Positions 8,104-14,935 of a stretch of 21,121 bases of DNA are shown one piece after another; position 1 is the stretch's first letter, and every line of letters begins with the position of its first letter. Below the pieces are notes generated by a model. It was not told the DNA's origin. It was given only the letters and a program-made list of their open reading frames with translations, and ran no database searches. Source of the stretch: Thermoplasmata archaeon (GTDB lineage Archaea; Thermoplasmatota; E2; UBA202; DSCA01); the NCBI GenBank assembly GCA_021159125.1, contig JAGGSL010000018.1:1-21121 (forward strand). The letters run 5' to 3'. A program made the position numbers and the translations under genes.

Positions 8104-8733
8104 ATGAAGGTGATATTTCTATCGTTGGTTTGCATGCTTTTCATGATTGATATCATTCCCATATCAGATGCAGGCGAGTGCGAATACGGCACGGTGCAGG
8201 CATGGGCGAGAACTTTGGATGAAAATGGAGAATGGGGAGAATGGCAGAATGCAACCGTTCATGCCAAACTTAAAGTTCATGAGCCATTCCAGGTAAAGGT
8301 CAGAGTTACGTCAAAAGTGGATTGCAAGCATTTGTATGTTTCATTGGAAAGAGCAGGAAATACGGCATCATATGAAGTAGTTGAAGGGCCAAGTAAAATC
8401 ATGGATTATGTACGTAATCACGATGTCCCGGCAGGATGGTCAAAGACGTATGAATGGACTGTTCGTCCAACAGGAAACTGGACGGATGGGATAGCAGCAT
8501 TGAATATCGGAGCCTATTTTTATAAAGTCTACAAAACCGGCGGCTATTATGATGGGGATGAGAAAATCGTTGATTTCACTGTTATCGCTGCTTATATCTC
8601 CTCAAAGGAATGGCATGGAAGTATGGCTAATGAAAAAAATTCCACCCCTGCATTCGGAGATGCAGCAGCAATAACATCTTTTGCGCTTATCATTCTTTTC
8701 ATTCCAAAATGGAGGAGATATGAAAGGAGATGA
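8104..8733 (+). CDS. Sarcinarray/MAST-like secreted protein with PAFG C-terminal sorting-type tail
   Basis: 209 residues. It has a normal signal peptide (about 1-23) rather than a prepilin leader. The body (about 25-165) is beta-rich, with conserved-looking segments PFQVKVRVTSKVD, EGPSKIMDYVRNHDVPAGWSKT and WTVRPTGNWTDG that match my memory of the Methanosarcina sarcinarray (MAST-domain) surface proteins. The C-terminus has PAFG (182-185), a hydrophobic helix (186-201) and a basic end, RRYERR, the three-part layout of PGF-CTERM-type archaeosortase substrates, though with PAF rather than PGF. It is thus probably cell-surface anchored. Begins 9 nt after the giant protein and overlaps the next gene by 14 nt. 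An ordinary membrane anchor is the alternative reading of the tail. Confidence 0.72.
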   Translation: MKVIFLSLVCMLFMIDIIPISDAGECEYGTVQAWARTLDENGEWGEWQNATVHAKLKVHEPFQVKVRVTSKVDCKHLYVSLERAGNTASYEVVEGPSKIMDYVRNHDVPAGWSKTYEWTVRPTGNWTDGIAALNIGAYFYKVYKTGGYYDGDEKIVDFTVIAAYISSKEWHGSMANEKNSTPAFGDAAAITSFALIILFIPKWRRYERR

Positions 8734-9259
8734 AAGGGGCCAGACTTTTATCCCGATAAGGGTGTTGATAAGCATCGTTGTTGCGGGGATTATAGCAGGA
8801 CTTGCATTTACAGGGCTTCAATATGCTGCGAAGGTGGCGGCGGAGAAGCAGGTTGAGAGGGAATGTAGTGAAATGCTATTTCAAATTTCAACAATGATTG
8901 CAAGTGGAGATGCCCGGGATATTTATGACATGCATGATGATAGAGGCGATAAAAGGAGCATAGAACTCGATTTACCTGACGAACTCATCTATCTGGGCCT
9001 GGGTGTAGACCCTGATGATAGAGTACATGGGTTAACAGGCAACGGTTCATGCATCTTTTATAAGATAGAGGGAATGAGCAAGAGAGTTATATGGCTTGAT
9101 GAAAGCATGAAATTCAGGAAAGGGAGAAATGACAGCGGGATATGGGTAATTGACAAACCAGAACAGGGATTTGTGATAAGGGGCGGAGGGAAATACACGA
9201 TTACTTTTGAACTGGTTAAAGATGCAGAGGAAGTGAAATATATTCTCATAGAATCGTAG
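8720..9259 (+). CDS. Prepilin-like protein, DERG leader, last gene of operon
   Basis: 179 residues. The ATG at 8720 is set by GGAGG (8711-8715) and gives the leader MKGDERG, followed by QTFIPIRVLI and a hydrophobic helix (about 11-32); a TTG start at 8681 would hide the leader. A short amphipathic helix with AAEKQVERE follows. The mature domain has paired strands and ends in RGGGKYTITFELV...VKYILIES, the same layout as the protein at 2369-2833. Probable minor pilin or pseudopilin. The operon ends here: 21 nt later the convergent hydrolase gene ends. Confidence 0.73.
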   Translation: MKGDERGQTFIPIRVLISIVVAGIIAGLAFTGLQYAAKVAAEKQVERECSEMLFQISTMIASGDARDIYDMHDDRGDKRSIELDLPDELIYLGLGVDPDDRVHGLTGNGSCIFYKIEGMSKRVIWLDESMKFRKGRNDSGIWVIDKPEQGFVIRGGGKYTITFELVKDAEEVKYILIES

Positions 9260-9280
9260 TAATTCACGTTCGAACTTCCA

Positions 9281-9937
9281 TCATGCAACATCCACTTTCA
9301 GCGAACATATATCCCCAAGCTCTGCTTCTATCACATCCCCGGAATTTATGGGGCCCACACCCTCCGGTGTTCCTGTGAGTATTAAATCGCCCCGCTCGAG
9401 AGTCATTATTTTTGATACAAAGGAAACTATTTTCTCGACTGGGTAAATCATATTGCGGGTATTGGAAGATTGCCTTATCCTGCCATTCACTTTTAAGTTA
9501 AGAGATAGGTTATTGGCATCAGAAACCATTTCTTTTGGAACAGCATTGCTTATCGGGCAGAAAGTATCAAAACCTTTTGCTATTGTCCAGGGAAGTCCCT
9601 CCAATTTCGCTTTCTGCTGTATATCCCTTGCAGTGATATCGAGCGCAAGCAGGTAGCCGAGGATATAATCCCCCGCTTTCTCCTCCAGAATATTTTTCCC
9701 TTTTTTCCCGATTACAACGCCGAGCTCAACCTCATGATGCACTTCTTTTGTTCTCTCAGGAATGATGATTGACTGGCGATCAAATATAACGGAGGTTGCA
9801 GGCTTTAGAAAAAGAATCGGCTCTTCGGGCATTTTTGACTCCATTTCCTCTGCATGTTTTTTGTATGTTCTGGCAAGGCACACGATCTTTCCTATTTTTA
9901 GCTTTAATCTGGCAGAATCAAACCTGTAATAGGGCAT
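9281..9937 (-). CDS. FAH-family hydrolase/acylpyruvase-like
   Basis: 218 residues, the usual length of the short single-domain members of the fumarylacetoacetate hydrolase family (FAHD1/YcgM type), which cleave or decarboxylate acylpyruvates or oxaloacetate with a divalent metal. The family signature is clear: E69-x-E71 in HHEVELGVVIG and D100 in LALDITARD are the expected metal ligands, followed by TIAKGFDTFCPI and the C-terminal LTGTPEGVGPINSGD. The N-terminal GKIVCLARTYKKHAEEM also fits. The substrate cannot be told from sequence. It is transcribed from a region shared with the gene at 10020 and converges on the pilin-like operon, with no obvious functional link to it. Confidence 0.92.
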   Translation of the reverse strand: MPYYRFDSARLKLKIGKIVCLARTYKKHAEEMESKMPEEPILFLKPATSVIFDRQSIIIPERTKEVHHEVELGVVIGKKGKNILEEKAGDYILGYLLALDITARDIQQKAKLEGLPWTIAKGFDTFCPISNAVPKEMVSDANNLSLNLKVNGRIRQSSNTRNMIYPVEKIVSFVSKIMTLERGDLILTGTPEGVGPINSGDVIEAELGDICSLKVDVA

Positions 9938-9956
9938 GTGACATTATCTTTCAGGC

Positions 9957-9966
9957 AAATATAAAT
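9957..9966 (-). promoter_or_regulatory. TATA box of the FAH-family gene
   Basis: ATTTATATTT on the minus strand is centred about 25 nt before the ATG at 9937, implying a leaderless or nearly leaderless transcript. An A-rich block with TAGTA at about 9989-9999 could serve the divergent gene at 10020 in the same way. Confidence 0.55.
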
Positions 9967-10019
9967 GATTCTGGCAGAAAATAAAAAACAAAAAATAGTA
10001 TTGGCATGATACTTAAGCA

Positions 10020-10532
10020 ATGGCTGATAAAATGTTTGACAGGGATGAGGCAAATTCGCATCTCAACAATACCATAATGAACATACTGGTTGAGGAGATG
10101 CCTCTCCTGAAGAAAAAAATAAAAAAACTGTGCGAGGAGGTCAAAAGAGCAAAATATCTCGTTTATATTTTCTCAGGAGCACTTTTCGGCGTGGGAATAT
10201 TTTTCCTTATAATGGCTCTATCCGTCACTCCTTCTATATCGCCAGATAAATGGGACACGATATTTGCCAGTCTTGGTTTCGGCTCTGCAAGTGCCACAAG
10301 TTTCGTATCTGTTCTGCTGCTGAACCCGATCAAAAAAATCCAGCAGGCGAATTCGGATGCAAGCCAGGCGGAAATGGTTTTTTACTCCTGGCAGCTCGGC
10401 GTGCTTCTATATATAAGAGCAATGGATATCACTGATCGGGAGTCAATAAAAGAGGCAGCGGGGAAAATTGAAGAGATTACAGCCATGTCCATCGACCTGC
10501 TGGAGAAGTATTACGAAATAGAACCGGAATGA
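10020..10532 (+). CDS. Two-helix membrane protein, SLATT/TRADD-N-associated-like layout
   Basis: 170 residues. A charged N-terminal helix with LLKKKIKKLCEEVKRAK (29-45) leads into two membrane helices (about 46-67 and 81-101), then a cytoplasmic helical tail containing LNPIKKIQQANSDASQAEMV. This layout, with N-P-x-x-K-I-Q just after the second helix and a Q-rich helix following, resembles the two-helix membrane domains of the SLATT or TRADD-N-associated kind; that is from memory and unverified. Its stop overlaps the next start (ATGA), so it is co-translated with the DGGGP synthase. The start is probably leaderless. No enzymatic motif. Function unknown. Confidence 0.65.
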   Translation: MADKMFDRDEANSHLNNTIMNILVEEMPLLKKKIKKLCEEVKRAKYLVYIFSGALFGVGIFFLIMALSVTPSISPDKWDTIFASLGFGSASATSFVSVLLLNPIKKIQQANSDASQAEMVFYSWQLGVLLYIRAMDITDRESIKEAAGKIEEITAMSIDLLEKYYEIEPE

Positions 10533-11422
10533 TCATGATGAGCGAAGGCATTCCTCTCACAAAAAAACTCAGGGCACTATGGCAGCTAACACGGCTTGAG
10601 CACGGTTTCATGATTGCCATAGCCATCCTTATCGGTGCGCTTATAGCAGCCAAGGGCTTTCCTTCCGCGTATAAATTTCTTTTTTCATTTCTCACAGCTC
10701 TCTTTCTCGAAGCAGGAACTTTTGCATTGAACGATTACTTTGACCTTGAAGTGGACAGGAGAAATAAAAGGAAAGACCGTCCACTGGTGAGCGGGGATTT
10801 GAAACCGTCAGCAGCCCTTTACATTTACTTCATTTTCCTTCCTGCGGGGTTGGCTGCCAGCTTCATGGTAAATACAACCTGCTTCGCAATTGCGGTTGTA
10901 AATGCAGTGGTTGCAACCTTATATGATGTCAAACTTAAAGAGATAAAGGTTGTTGGCAACTTTTACATTGCCTTTGTAATGGCAATACCTTTCGTATTCG
11001 GCGCAACCGCAGTATCTTCTTCCATTCCTCTGATAATCTACTTTATTGCGTTCATAGCTTTTCTTTCGGGAGTTGCAAGGGAGATAATGAAGGATGTGAT
11101 GGACTTCGAGGGTGATGCTGCAAGAAAAACAAAATCATTTCCCACATATGTCGGTAAGAAAGGGGCGAATATCACTGCTGCAATGTTTTATTTGGCTGCG
11201 GTTGCGCTGAGTTTCATCCCCTTTTTATTCAACATAGACAGCGCATATTATCTTGATAAAATTTATCTCTCAATAGTTCTGGTAACAGATGCAATTCTTA
11301 TCTACACTTCTTTTTTAATAATATTGACAACAGATAGTGAAGTTTTAAACAAATGCAGAAAAATCAGCCTCCTGGGCATATTCATTGGGCTGATAGCATT
11401 TCTTGCAGGCGCCTTTGCTTAG
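10529..11422 (+). CDS. UbiA-family prenyltransferase, probable DGGGP synthase
   Basis: 297 residues with about nine membrane helices. The two aspartate-rich motifs are intact: N68-D69-x-x-D72-x-x-x-D76 (NDYFDLEVDRRNK, followed by DRPLVSG) and D189-x-x-D192-x-E-G-D196 (KDVMDFEGDAARKTKS); YDVKLK (132-137) lies between them. This pattern fits archaeal digeranylgeranylglyceryl phosphate synthase, which attaches the second geranylgeranyl chain to geranylgeranylglyceryl phosphate in ether-lipid synthesis at the membrane. Related UbiA enzymes share the motifs, so substrate is inferred. It overlaps the upstream gene by 4 nt; ATG codons at 10535 and 10538 are alternative starts. Confidence 0.87.
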   Translation: MIMMSEGIPLTKKLRALWQLTRLEHGFMIAIAILIGALIAAKGFPSAYKFLFSFLTALFLEAGTFALNDYFDLEVDRRNKRKDRPLVSGDLKPSAALYIYFIFLPAGLAASFMVNTTCFAIAVVNAVVATLYDVKLKEIKVVGNFYIAFVMAIPFVFGATAVSSSIPLIIYFIAFIAFLSGVAREIMKDVMDFEGDAARKTKSFPTYVGKKGANITAAMFYLAAVALSFIPFLFNIDSAYYLDKIYLSIVLVTDAILIYTSFLIILTTDSEVLNKCRKISLLGIFIGLIAFLAGAFA

Positions 11423-11431
11423 TATTATATA
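11423..11431 (+). promoter_or_regulatory. TATA box of the isoprenoid-kinase gene
   Basis: TATTATATA is centred about 26 nt before the ATG at 11453. That spacing implies a leaderless transcript and a separate promoter for the kinase pair although the gap after the DGGGP synthase is only 30 nt. Confidence 0.55.
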
Positions 11432-11452
11432 GCGAAAAATATTTCTTATTGG

Positions 11453-12100
11453 ATGATTTCAGGAGATATTACCGGTGTAATAGCGGTGTATGCATACGTT
11501 GCAATACTTCTCTTTTTATCTGAAAAGGTGCTTAAATCTCATCCCCTCATAAGCAGAAAATTTCTTCACATAATGGTCGGAAACATTTTCTTCATCCTGC
11601 CACTGTTTGAGCATGCATGGGTGATGTCTTTTGTTGCTGCGGCCCCTTTCATATTACTCACATTTCTCGTAAGCCCTTATTCTCCTCTGAAAATAGTCAG
11701 CGAGACATCGGCAGCAGGCCATGGGATGGGCCTTGTTTATTACGCGATATCATGGACCGTGCTTGCCTATGTTTTTTTCAACAGACCGGAAATCATAGCA
11801 ATAGGCATTGTCGCAATGTCGTACGGCGATGGCTTTGCATCTCTTATCGGAACAAAATTCGGCAAAAGAAAGTATAACATCTGGGGGGACGAGAAAAGCA
11901 TTGAAGGCTCGATAAGCATGTTTATTGTAACAATCTTGGTTTCATTGGTAGCGCTTTATTATTATGGTGTTGGGGTAAACGTATTCGTAATTGTTGCCAT
12001 TTCATTTGTTTCAACTCTGGTGGAGGGCATAACCCCGAAAGGTCTGGACAACCTGACAGTTTCTTTTTCAGCCGCCCTGCTTTACTATATCCTTTCGTGA
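11453..12100 (+). CDS. SEC59/VTE5-type isoprenoid-alcohol kinase
   Basis: 215 residues, about seven membrane helices. It shows the family pattern of CTP-dependent dolichol and phytol kinases: RKFLH (35-39), the G125-D126-G127 loop followed by FASLIGTKFGKRK, the DEKSIEGSISMF segment (146-157), and E191-x5-G197-x-D199-N200 near the C-terminus. Such enzymes phosphorylate a polyprenyl alcohol with CTP. In Archaea candidates for the substrate are dolichol, geranylgeraniol or archaetidol-like lipids, and this cannot be fixed here. The gene follows the DGGGP synthase and precedes a kinase-like gene, which supports a role in isoprenoid phosphate supply. Confidence 0.83.
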   Translation: MISGDITGVIAVYAYVAILLFLSEKVLKSHPLISRKFLHIMVGNIFFILPLFEHAWVMSFVAAAPFILLTFLVSPYSPLKIVSETSAAGHGMGLVYYAISWTVLAYVFFNRPEIIAIGIVAMSYGDGFASLIGTKFGKRKYNIWGDEKSIEGSISMFIVTILVSLVALYYYGVGVNVFVIVAISFVSTLVEGITPKGLDNLTVSFSAALLYYILS

Positions 12101-12109
12101 GGTGCTGAG

Positions 12110-12682
12110 ATGCGTTTCATAGTTGTTGACGGACTTGATGGTGCCGGAAAGGATACGCAGGCAAAAAAGATAATGGAAAGATATGAGGCGGTGGGCGAGA
12201 AGGTTATAATGCGTTCCCATCCGGAAAGCGACAACAAATATGGGAGAAAAGCAAAGGAAGCACTTCTCGGGAAGGGCAAGAAAAATCATCTGAAAGCATC
12301 CGTTTATTACGCTCTCGATGTCATACGCTCGATAAGAAAATATTACGGAAAATCAGATACATTCATAGTGGTCAGGTATCTGGTCGGTGTGGCTTACCTG
12401 CCATTCCCTGTTGCAAAAATTTTATACAAATTTTTTGAAACGTTTTTGCCCACATCATGCTACATGTTTTTCCTTGATGTTGAGCCAGAAAATTCGTTGA
12501 AAAGAATACAGGGCAGGAAAGAAAAGGAAATGTTCGAAAGCATGGAAGAGCTGAGGAAAGTGAGGGAAAAAGCTCTGAAGCTGGTGAAGGGCTGGCACAT
12601 CATAGATACAAACCGCTCCATAAAGGAAACATATGAGGAAATAGAGGCAATACTTGACGAGTTGGACAGAACGCACAAATAG
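12110..12682 (+). CDS. Thymidylate-kinase-like P-loop protein with altered DR motif
   Basis: 190 residues. A clear P-loop is present (D7-G-L-D-G-A-G-K14-D-T) as in thymidylate kinases, and the C-terminal half has the family's RIQGRKEKEMFE-type lid segment. Two conserved sites look unusual. The base-recognition DR[YH] motif reads VVRY (87-90), with valine where the aspartate should be. The segment after strand 2 is RSHPES. It may therefore be a thymidylate kinase of unusual type, or a related kinase with another substrate. It starts 9 nt after the isoprenoid kinase, with a GAGGTG ribosome binding site, so the two are probably one transcript. A second thymidylate kinase elsewhere would support the alternative role. 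Confidence 0.78.
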   Translation: MRFIVVDGLDGAGKDTQAKKIMERYEAVGEKVIMRSHPESDNKYGRKAKEALLGKGKKNHLKASVYYALDVIRSIRKYYGKSDTFIVVRYLVGVAYLPFPVAKILYKFFETFLPTSCYMFFLDVEPENSLKRIQGRKEKEMFESMEELRKVREKALKLVKGWHIIDTNRSIKETYEEIEAILDELDRTHK

Positions 12683-12753
12683 CCATCACTTTTACTTGGC
12701 TTGGCAAGCATAAAACATTTTAAGGTGTAAGTGTATCTATATTTGGTGCCTAA

Positions 12754-13446
12754 ATGCGTTTGCCCCGAATTCCAATAAGGAAAAAGCATGAAGAAAATTA
12801 TGCCTTTGACAATCTGTATCAGGAAATAGAAGAGGTAAATGAGGAAATAGAGGAAACACAGGAAACCGAATACTCCGAAATTCTTCTATCCGAGCCGGAC
12901 GAAGAAAAAAAGGAAAAAATAAAAGGAAAGGAGTATGTCCTCCCCGAATTTTATCTCTCGCATAATGAGAAGAAGTCATTAGAAGATGATGCCTTTGGTG
13001 ATTCAGACGAAGAGCTCAAGGAGAAGAGCTGGGAGAAAACTGCGAAGGAATCCCTCCATGAAATAGAGAGAATTATTGACGAGGGGCTCATAGAGAAAGA
13101 GGAAGAGGAGGAAGAAATTTTTGAAGAGGGCAAGGAAGAAAAGCACGGGGAATCCATTGAGCCAGGAGAGCAGATATACGGGAAAATCATAAACAGGGAA
13201 GTGGTATATGAGACGCCCGGCGGGTATGTTGTGAAAGTCATATCCAAGGAAGGAGGCAGGGTGAAAACATCGTACTATTCCGTGAGCAAGGTTGAGGGCA
13301 TAGAACAAGCGCTGGATGACCTTAAAAAATACAAACCCATTATAGAGGAGAGCGAAATCCCGATGCTGGCGGAGAATAAAGCAGAAAAAGTTGAGGACAG
13401 CAAGGATAAAAAATCTTTTTTTGACGGCATACTCGGCAAGAAGTAG
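12754..13446 (+). CDS. Highly acidic hypothetical protein
   Basis: 230 residues with a very high Glu/Lys content and a poly-Glu stretch around 115-125. The first two thirds look disordered. A short ordered part follows at about 138-200, containing IYGKIINREVVYETPGGYVVKVISKEGG and then a helix with IEQALDDLKKYKP. A basic helical tail ends in FFDGILGKK. Possibly an adaptor or chaperone-like protein, but no family is recognised. The N-terminal RLPRIPIRKK is positively charged and may touch membrane or nucleic acid. Start at the ATG after an AT-rich stretch. Expressed separately from the kinase pair upstream; it converges with the transporter gene, whose end is 3 nt away. Confidence 0.68.
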   Translation: MRLPRIPIRKKHEENYAFDNLYQEIEEVNEEIEETQETEYSEILLSEPDEEKKEKIKGKEYVLPEFYLSHNEKKSLEDDAFGDSDEELKEKSWEKTAKESLHEIERIIDEGLIEKEEEEEEIFEEGKEEKHGESIEPGEQIYGKIINREVVYETPGGYVVKVISKEGGRVKTSYYSVSKVEGIEQALDDLKKYKPIIEESEIPMLAENKAEKVEDSKDKKSFFDGILGKK

Positions 13447-13449
13447 CGA

Positions 13450-14703
13450 TTAAAGTACACCGAATAGAATCAGCACGAGGATGAGGCAGCCCGTGCCTAT
13501 TATATCCATCATGCTCGTGATAATCGGAATGGTAACGTTATCCGGATCTATCCCGTGCTTGAACGAGATAACCGAGGCGTAGTATGCCATGAAATTCACT
13601 ATAAATATCAATATTTCCCCTGCTATTAATGAAATGACTATCATCTCGTGAAGGGGCAGCACTTCCACGCTGAGTGATTTGCTTATGAAAAATGCGAATA
13701 TTCCTATGAGGGAGAAGACAATAAGCCCTATCAGATGCATTGACAGGAACATTTTCCGCGCTTCTTTTGGTGGTGTAAGGCTGTACTCCAAAGAGCCGAT
13801 ATGAAGTGCCGATGAAAATTTTGCAGCCAGGATGCCGCCAATCGCCCCGCCGTCCTCCAGAAAGGCAGGCATCATTGTCAGAATGCCGGCTATACCTATC
13901 AATCCTTCAAATGAGTTGCCGAGAATCGAGCCGGAGAACGTGCCGAGCAACCCTCCAATGAGCATGATAGGCGTGCTTTCTATCAGAATTTTTTTGAGGT
14001 ACTGACTTGAAAGCTTAGAAAATGGAATGAATATGCTTATTACTCCGAGGATAATAAATATGTAAAAGAGGGCAAGTTTCGCCTCTCCTCCCATTCCAAT
14101 AACCAGGTGGAGTGAAAGGAAAAGAAAAGGCAGTGTAATTATATCGCCAGCAAGGGTTATTATGGGTGTCGTCACGTTGTCAGGATCCCACCCGCGGCGG
14201 TAGCTGAAGAATGCCGTTGCTATTGTCAGTGCGAGCATAAAGAATGCTGAGAGGACGCCTGCAAGAAGTGAGATGAGAATCATATCGATGATATTCACAT
14301 CCATGCCAAGAAAATGTGCCGTGAATGCCGCAATGATGCCGAGATATATGCTCATCAAAATTGTGAGTATGAACGAGGAGTTTACATTGTCTTTCAGTAT
14401 TTTTCCTTTAAAATCCGGAGAAAGCTGTCCTGTATGAAGGGATGTCCCCAGCCGCGAGCCAAGGGAGGCAAATATATTTCCTCTCATTCCTATGGCAGGG
14501 GGGATAAGAACAATAAGGGCAGGAAGCATCTGCAAACTGGATGTTGAAATGCCCATTATTATTCCCGTAATAAGGTCTCCCATCGTGCATAGCAGGAGAG
14601 AAAATAATGATTCCCTGAAATCTTTAGAAATTAACTTTTTGAGAGAGTGTAAAATAGGCCGGGGTATGGAATTTGTATTCGAAACCTTCTCCACTCTCTC
14701 CAT
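13450..14703 (-). CDS. Duplicated MgtE/SLC41-type divalent cation transporter
   Basis: 417 residues from the ATG at 14703, made of two tandem MgtE-type membrane domains without the N-terminal cytoplasmic and CBS domains of bacterial MgtE. Repeat 1 has P-P-x-I-G-x-R-G-N (68-76) and DPDNVTTP (173-180) with D187; repeat 2 has a diverged MMPAFLEDGGAIGG (277-290) and DPDNVTIP (386-393) with D400. About ten membrane helices. Such proteins carry Mg2+ or related divalent ions through a pore formed by the acidic sites. The same frame continues back to an ATG at 14808, but AT-rich promoter-like sequence at 14767-14784 lies inside that extension, so the shorter start is preferred. The N-terminus is uncertain (see findings). 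Confidence 0.85.
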   Translation of the reverse strand: MERVEKVSNTNSIPRPILHSLKKLISKDFRESLFSLLLCTMGDLITGIIMGISTSSLQMLPALIVLIPPAIGMRGNIFASLGSRLGTSLHTGQLSPDFKGKILKDNVNSSFILTILMSIYLGIIAAFTAHFLGMDVNIIDMILISLLAGVLSAFFMLALTIATAFFSYRRGWDPDNVTTPIITLAGDIITLPFLFLSLHLVIGMGGEAKLALFYIFIILGVISIFIPFSKLSSQYLKKILIESTPIMLIGGLLGTFSGSILGNSFEGLIGIAGILTMMPAFLEDGGAIGGILAAKFSSALHIGSLEYSLTPPKEARKMFLSMHLIGLIVFSLIGIFAFFISKSLSVEVLPLHEMIVISLIAGEILIFIVNFMAYYASVISFKHGIDPDNVTIPIITSMMDIIGTGCLILVLILFGVL

Positions 14704-14766
14704 ATTCATCACGTCCGGACAGTTTACCGGGGGGTTCTTTTTTATCTGCCATGCGTGGTATCTAAA

Positions 14767-14784
14767 TTTATAATCATTTATATG
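14767..14784 (-). promoter_or_regulatory. AT-rich promoter of the transporter gene
   Basis: Overlapping TATA-like sequences on the minus strand lie 15-32 nt upstream of an ATG at 14752, so transcription probably starts near 14750-14755. That ATG is not in the transporter frame; the transporter ATG at 14703 is about 50 nt further in. Confidence 0.4.
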
Positions 14785-14902
14785 TTTTTGCTTGACACAT
14801 GATATCATTTATCACATGGGCAGCTCTGGAAAATTGTGGGCGTCGAGGATTTACATGGGCGTTGAAGATAAGAGACTCTTTGTCCTTTTTCCAACAAACA
14901 TT

Positions 14903-14908
14903 TTTATA
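14903..14908 (+). promoter_or_regulatory. TATA box of the histidine kinase gene
   Basis: TTTATA is centred about 30 nt before the ATG at 14936, within the divergent region between transporter and kinase. Confidence 0.4.
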
Positions 14909-14935
14909 CCTTTTTTTGTATTTATGTAGTGGGGT

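Noticed and set aside
842..9259. Archaellum (archaellin) operon
   Set aside because: No ArlC-J proteins and no archaellin-type N-terminal sequence; protein sizes and domains vary too much.
14799..14808. 10-bp palindrome ATGATATCAT between transporter and kinase
   Set aside because: Short, AT-rich and not clearly placed relative to either promoter; likely chance.
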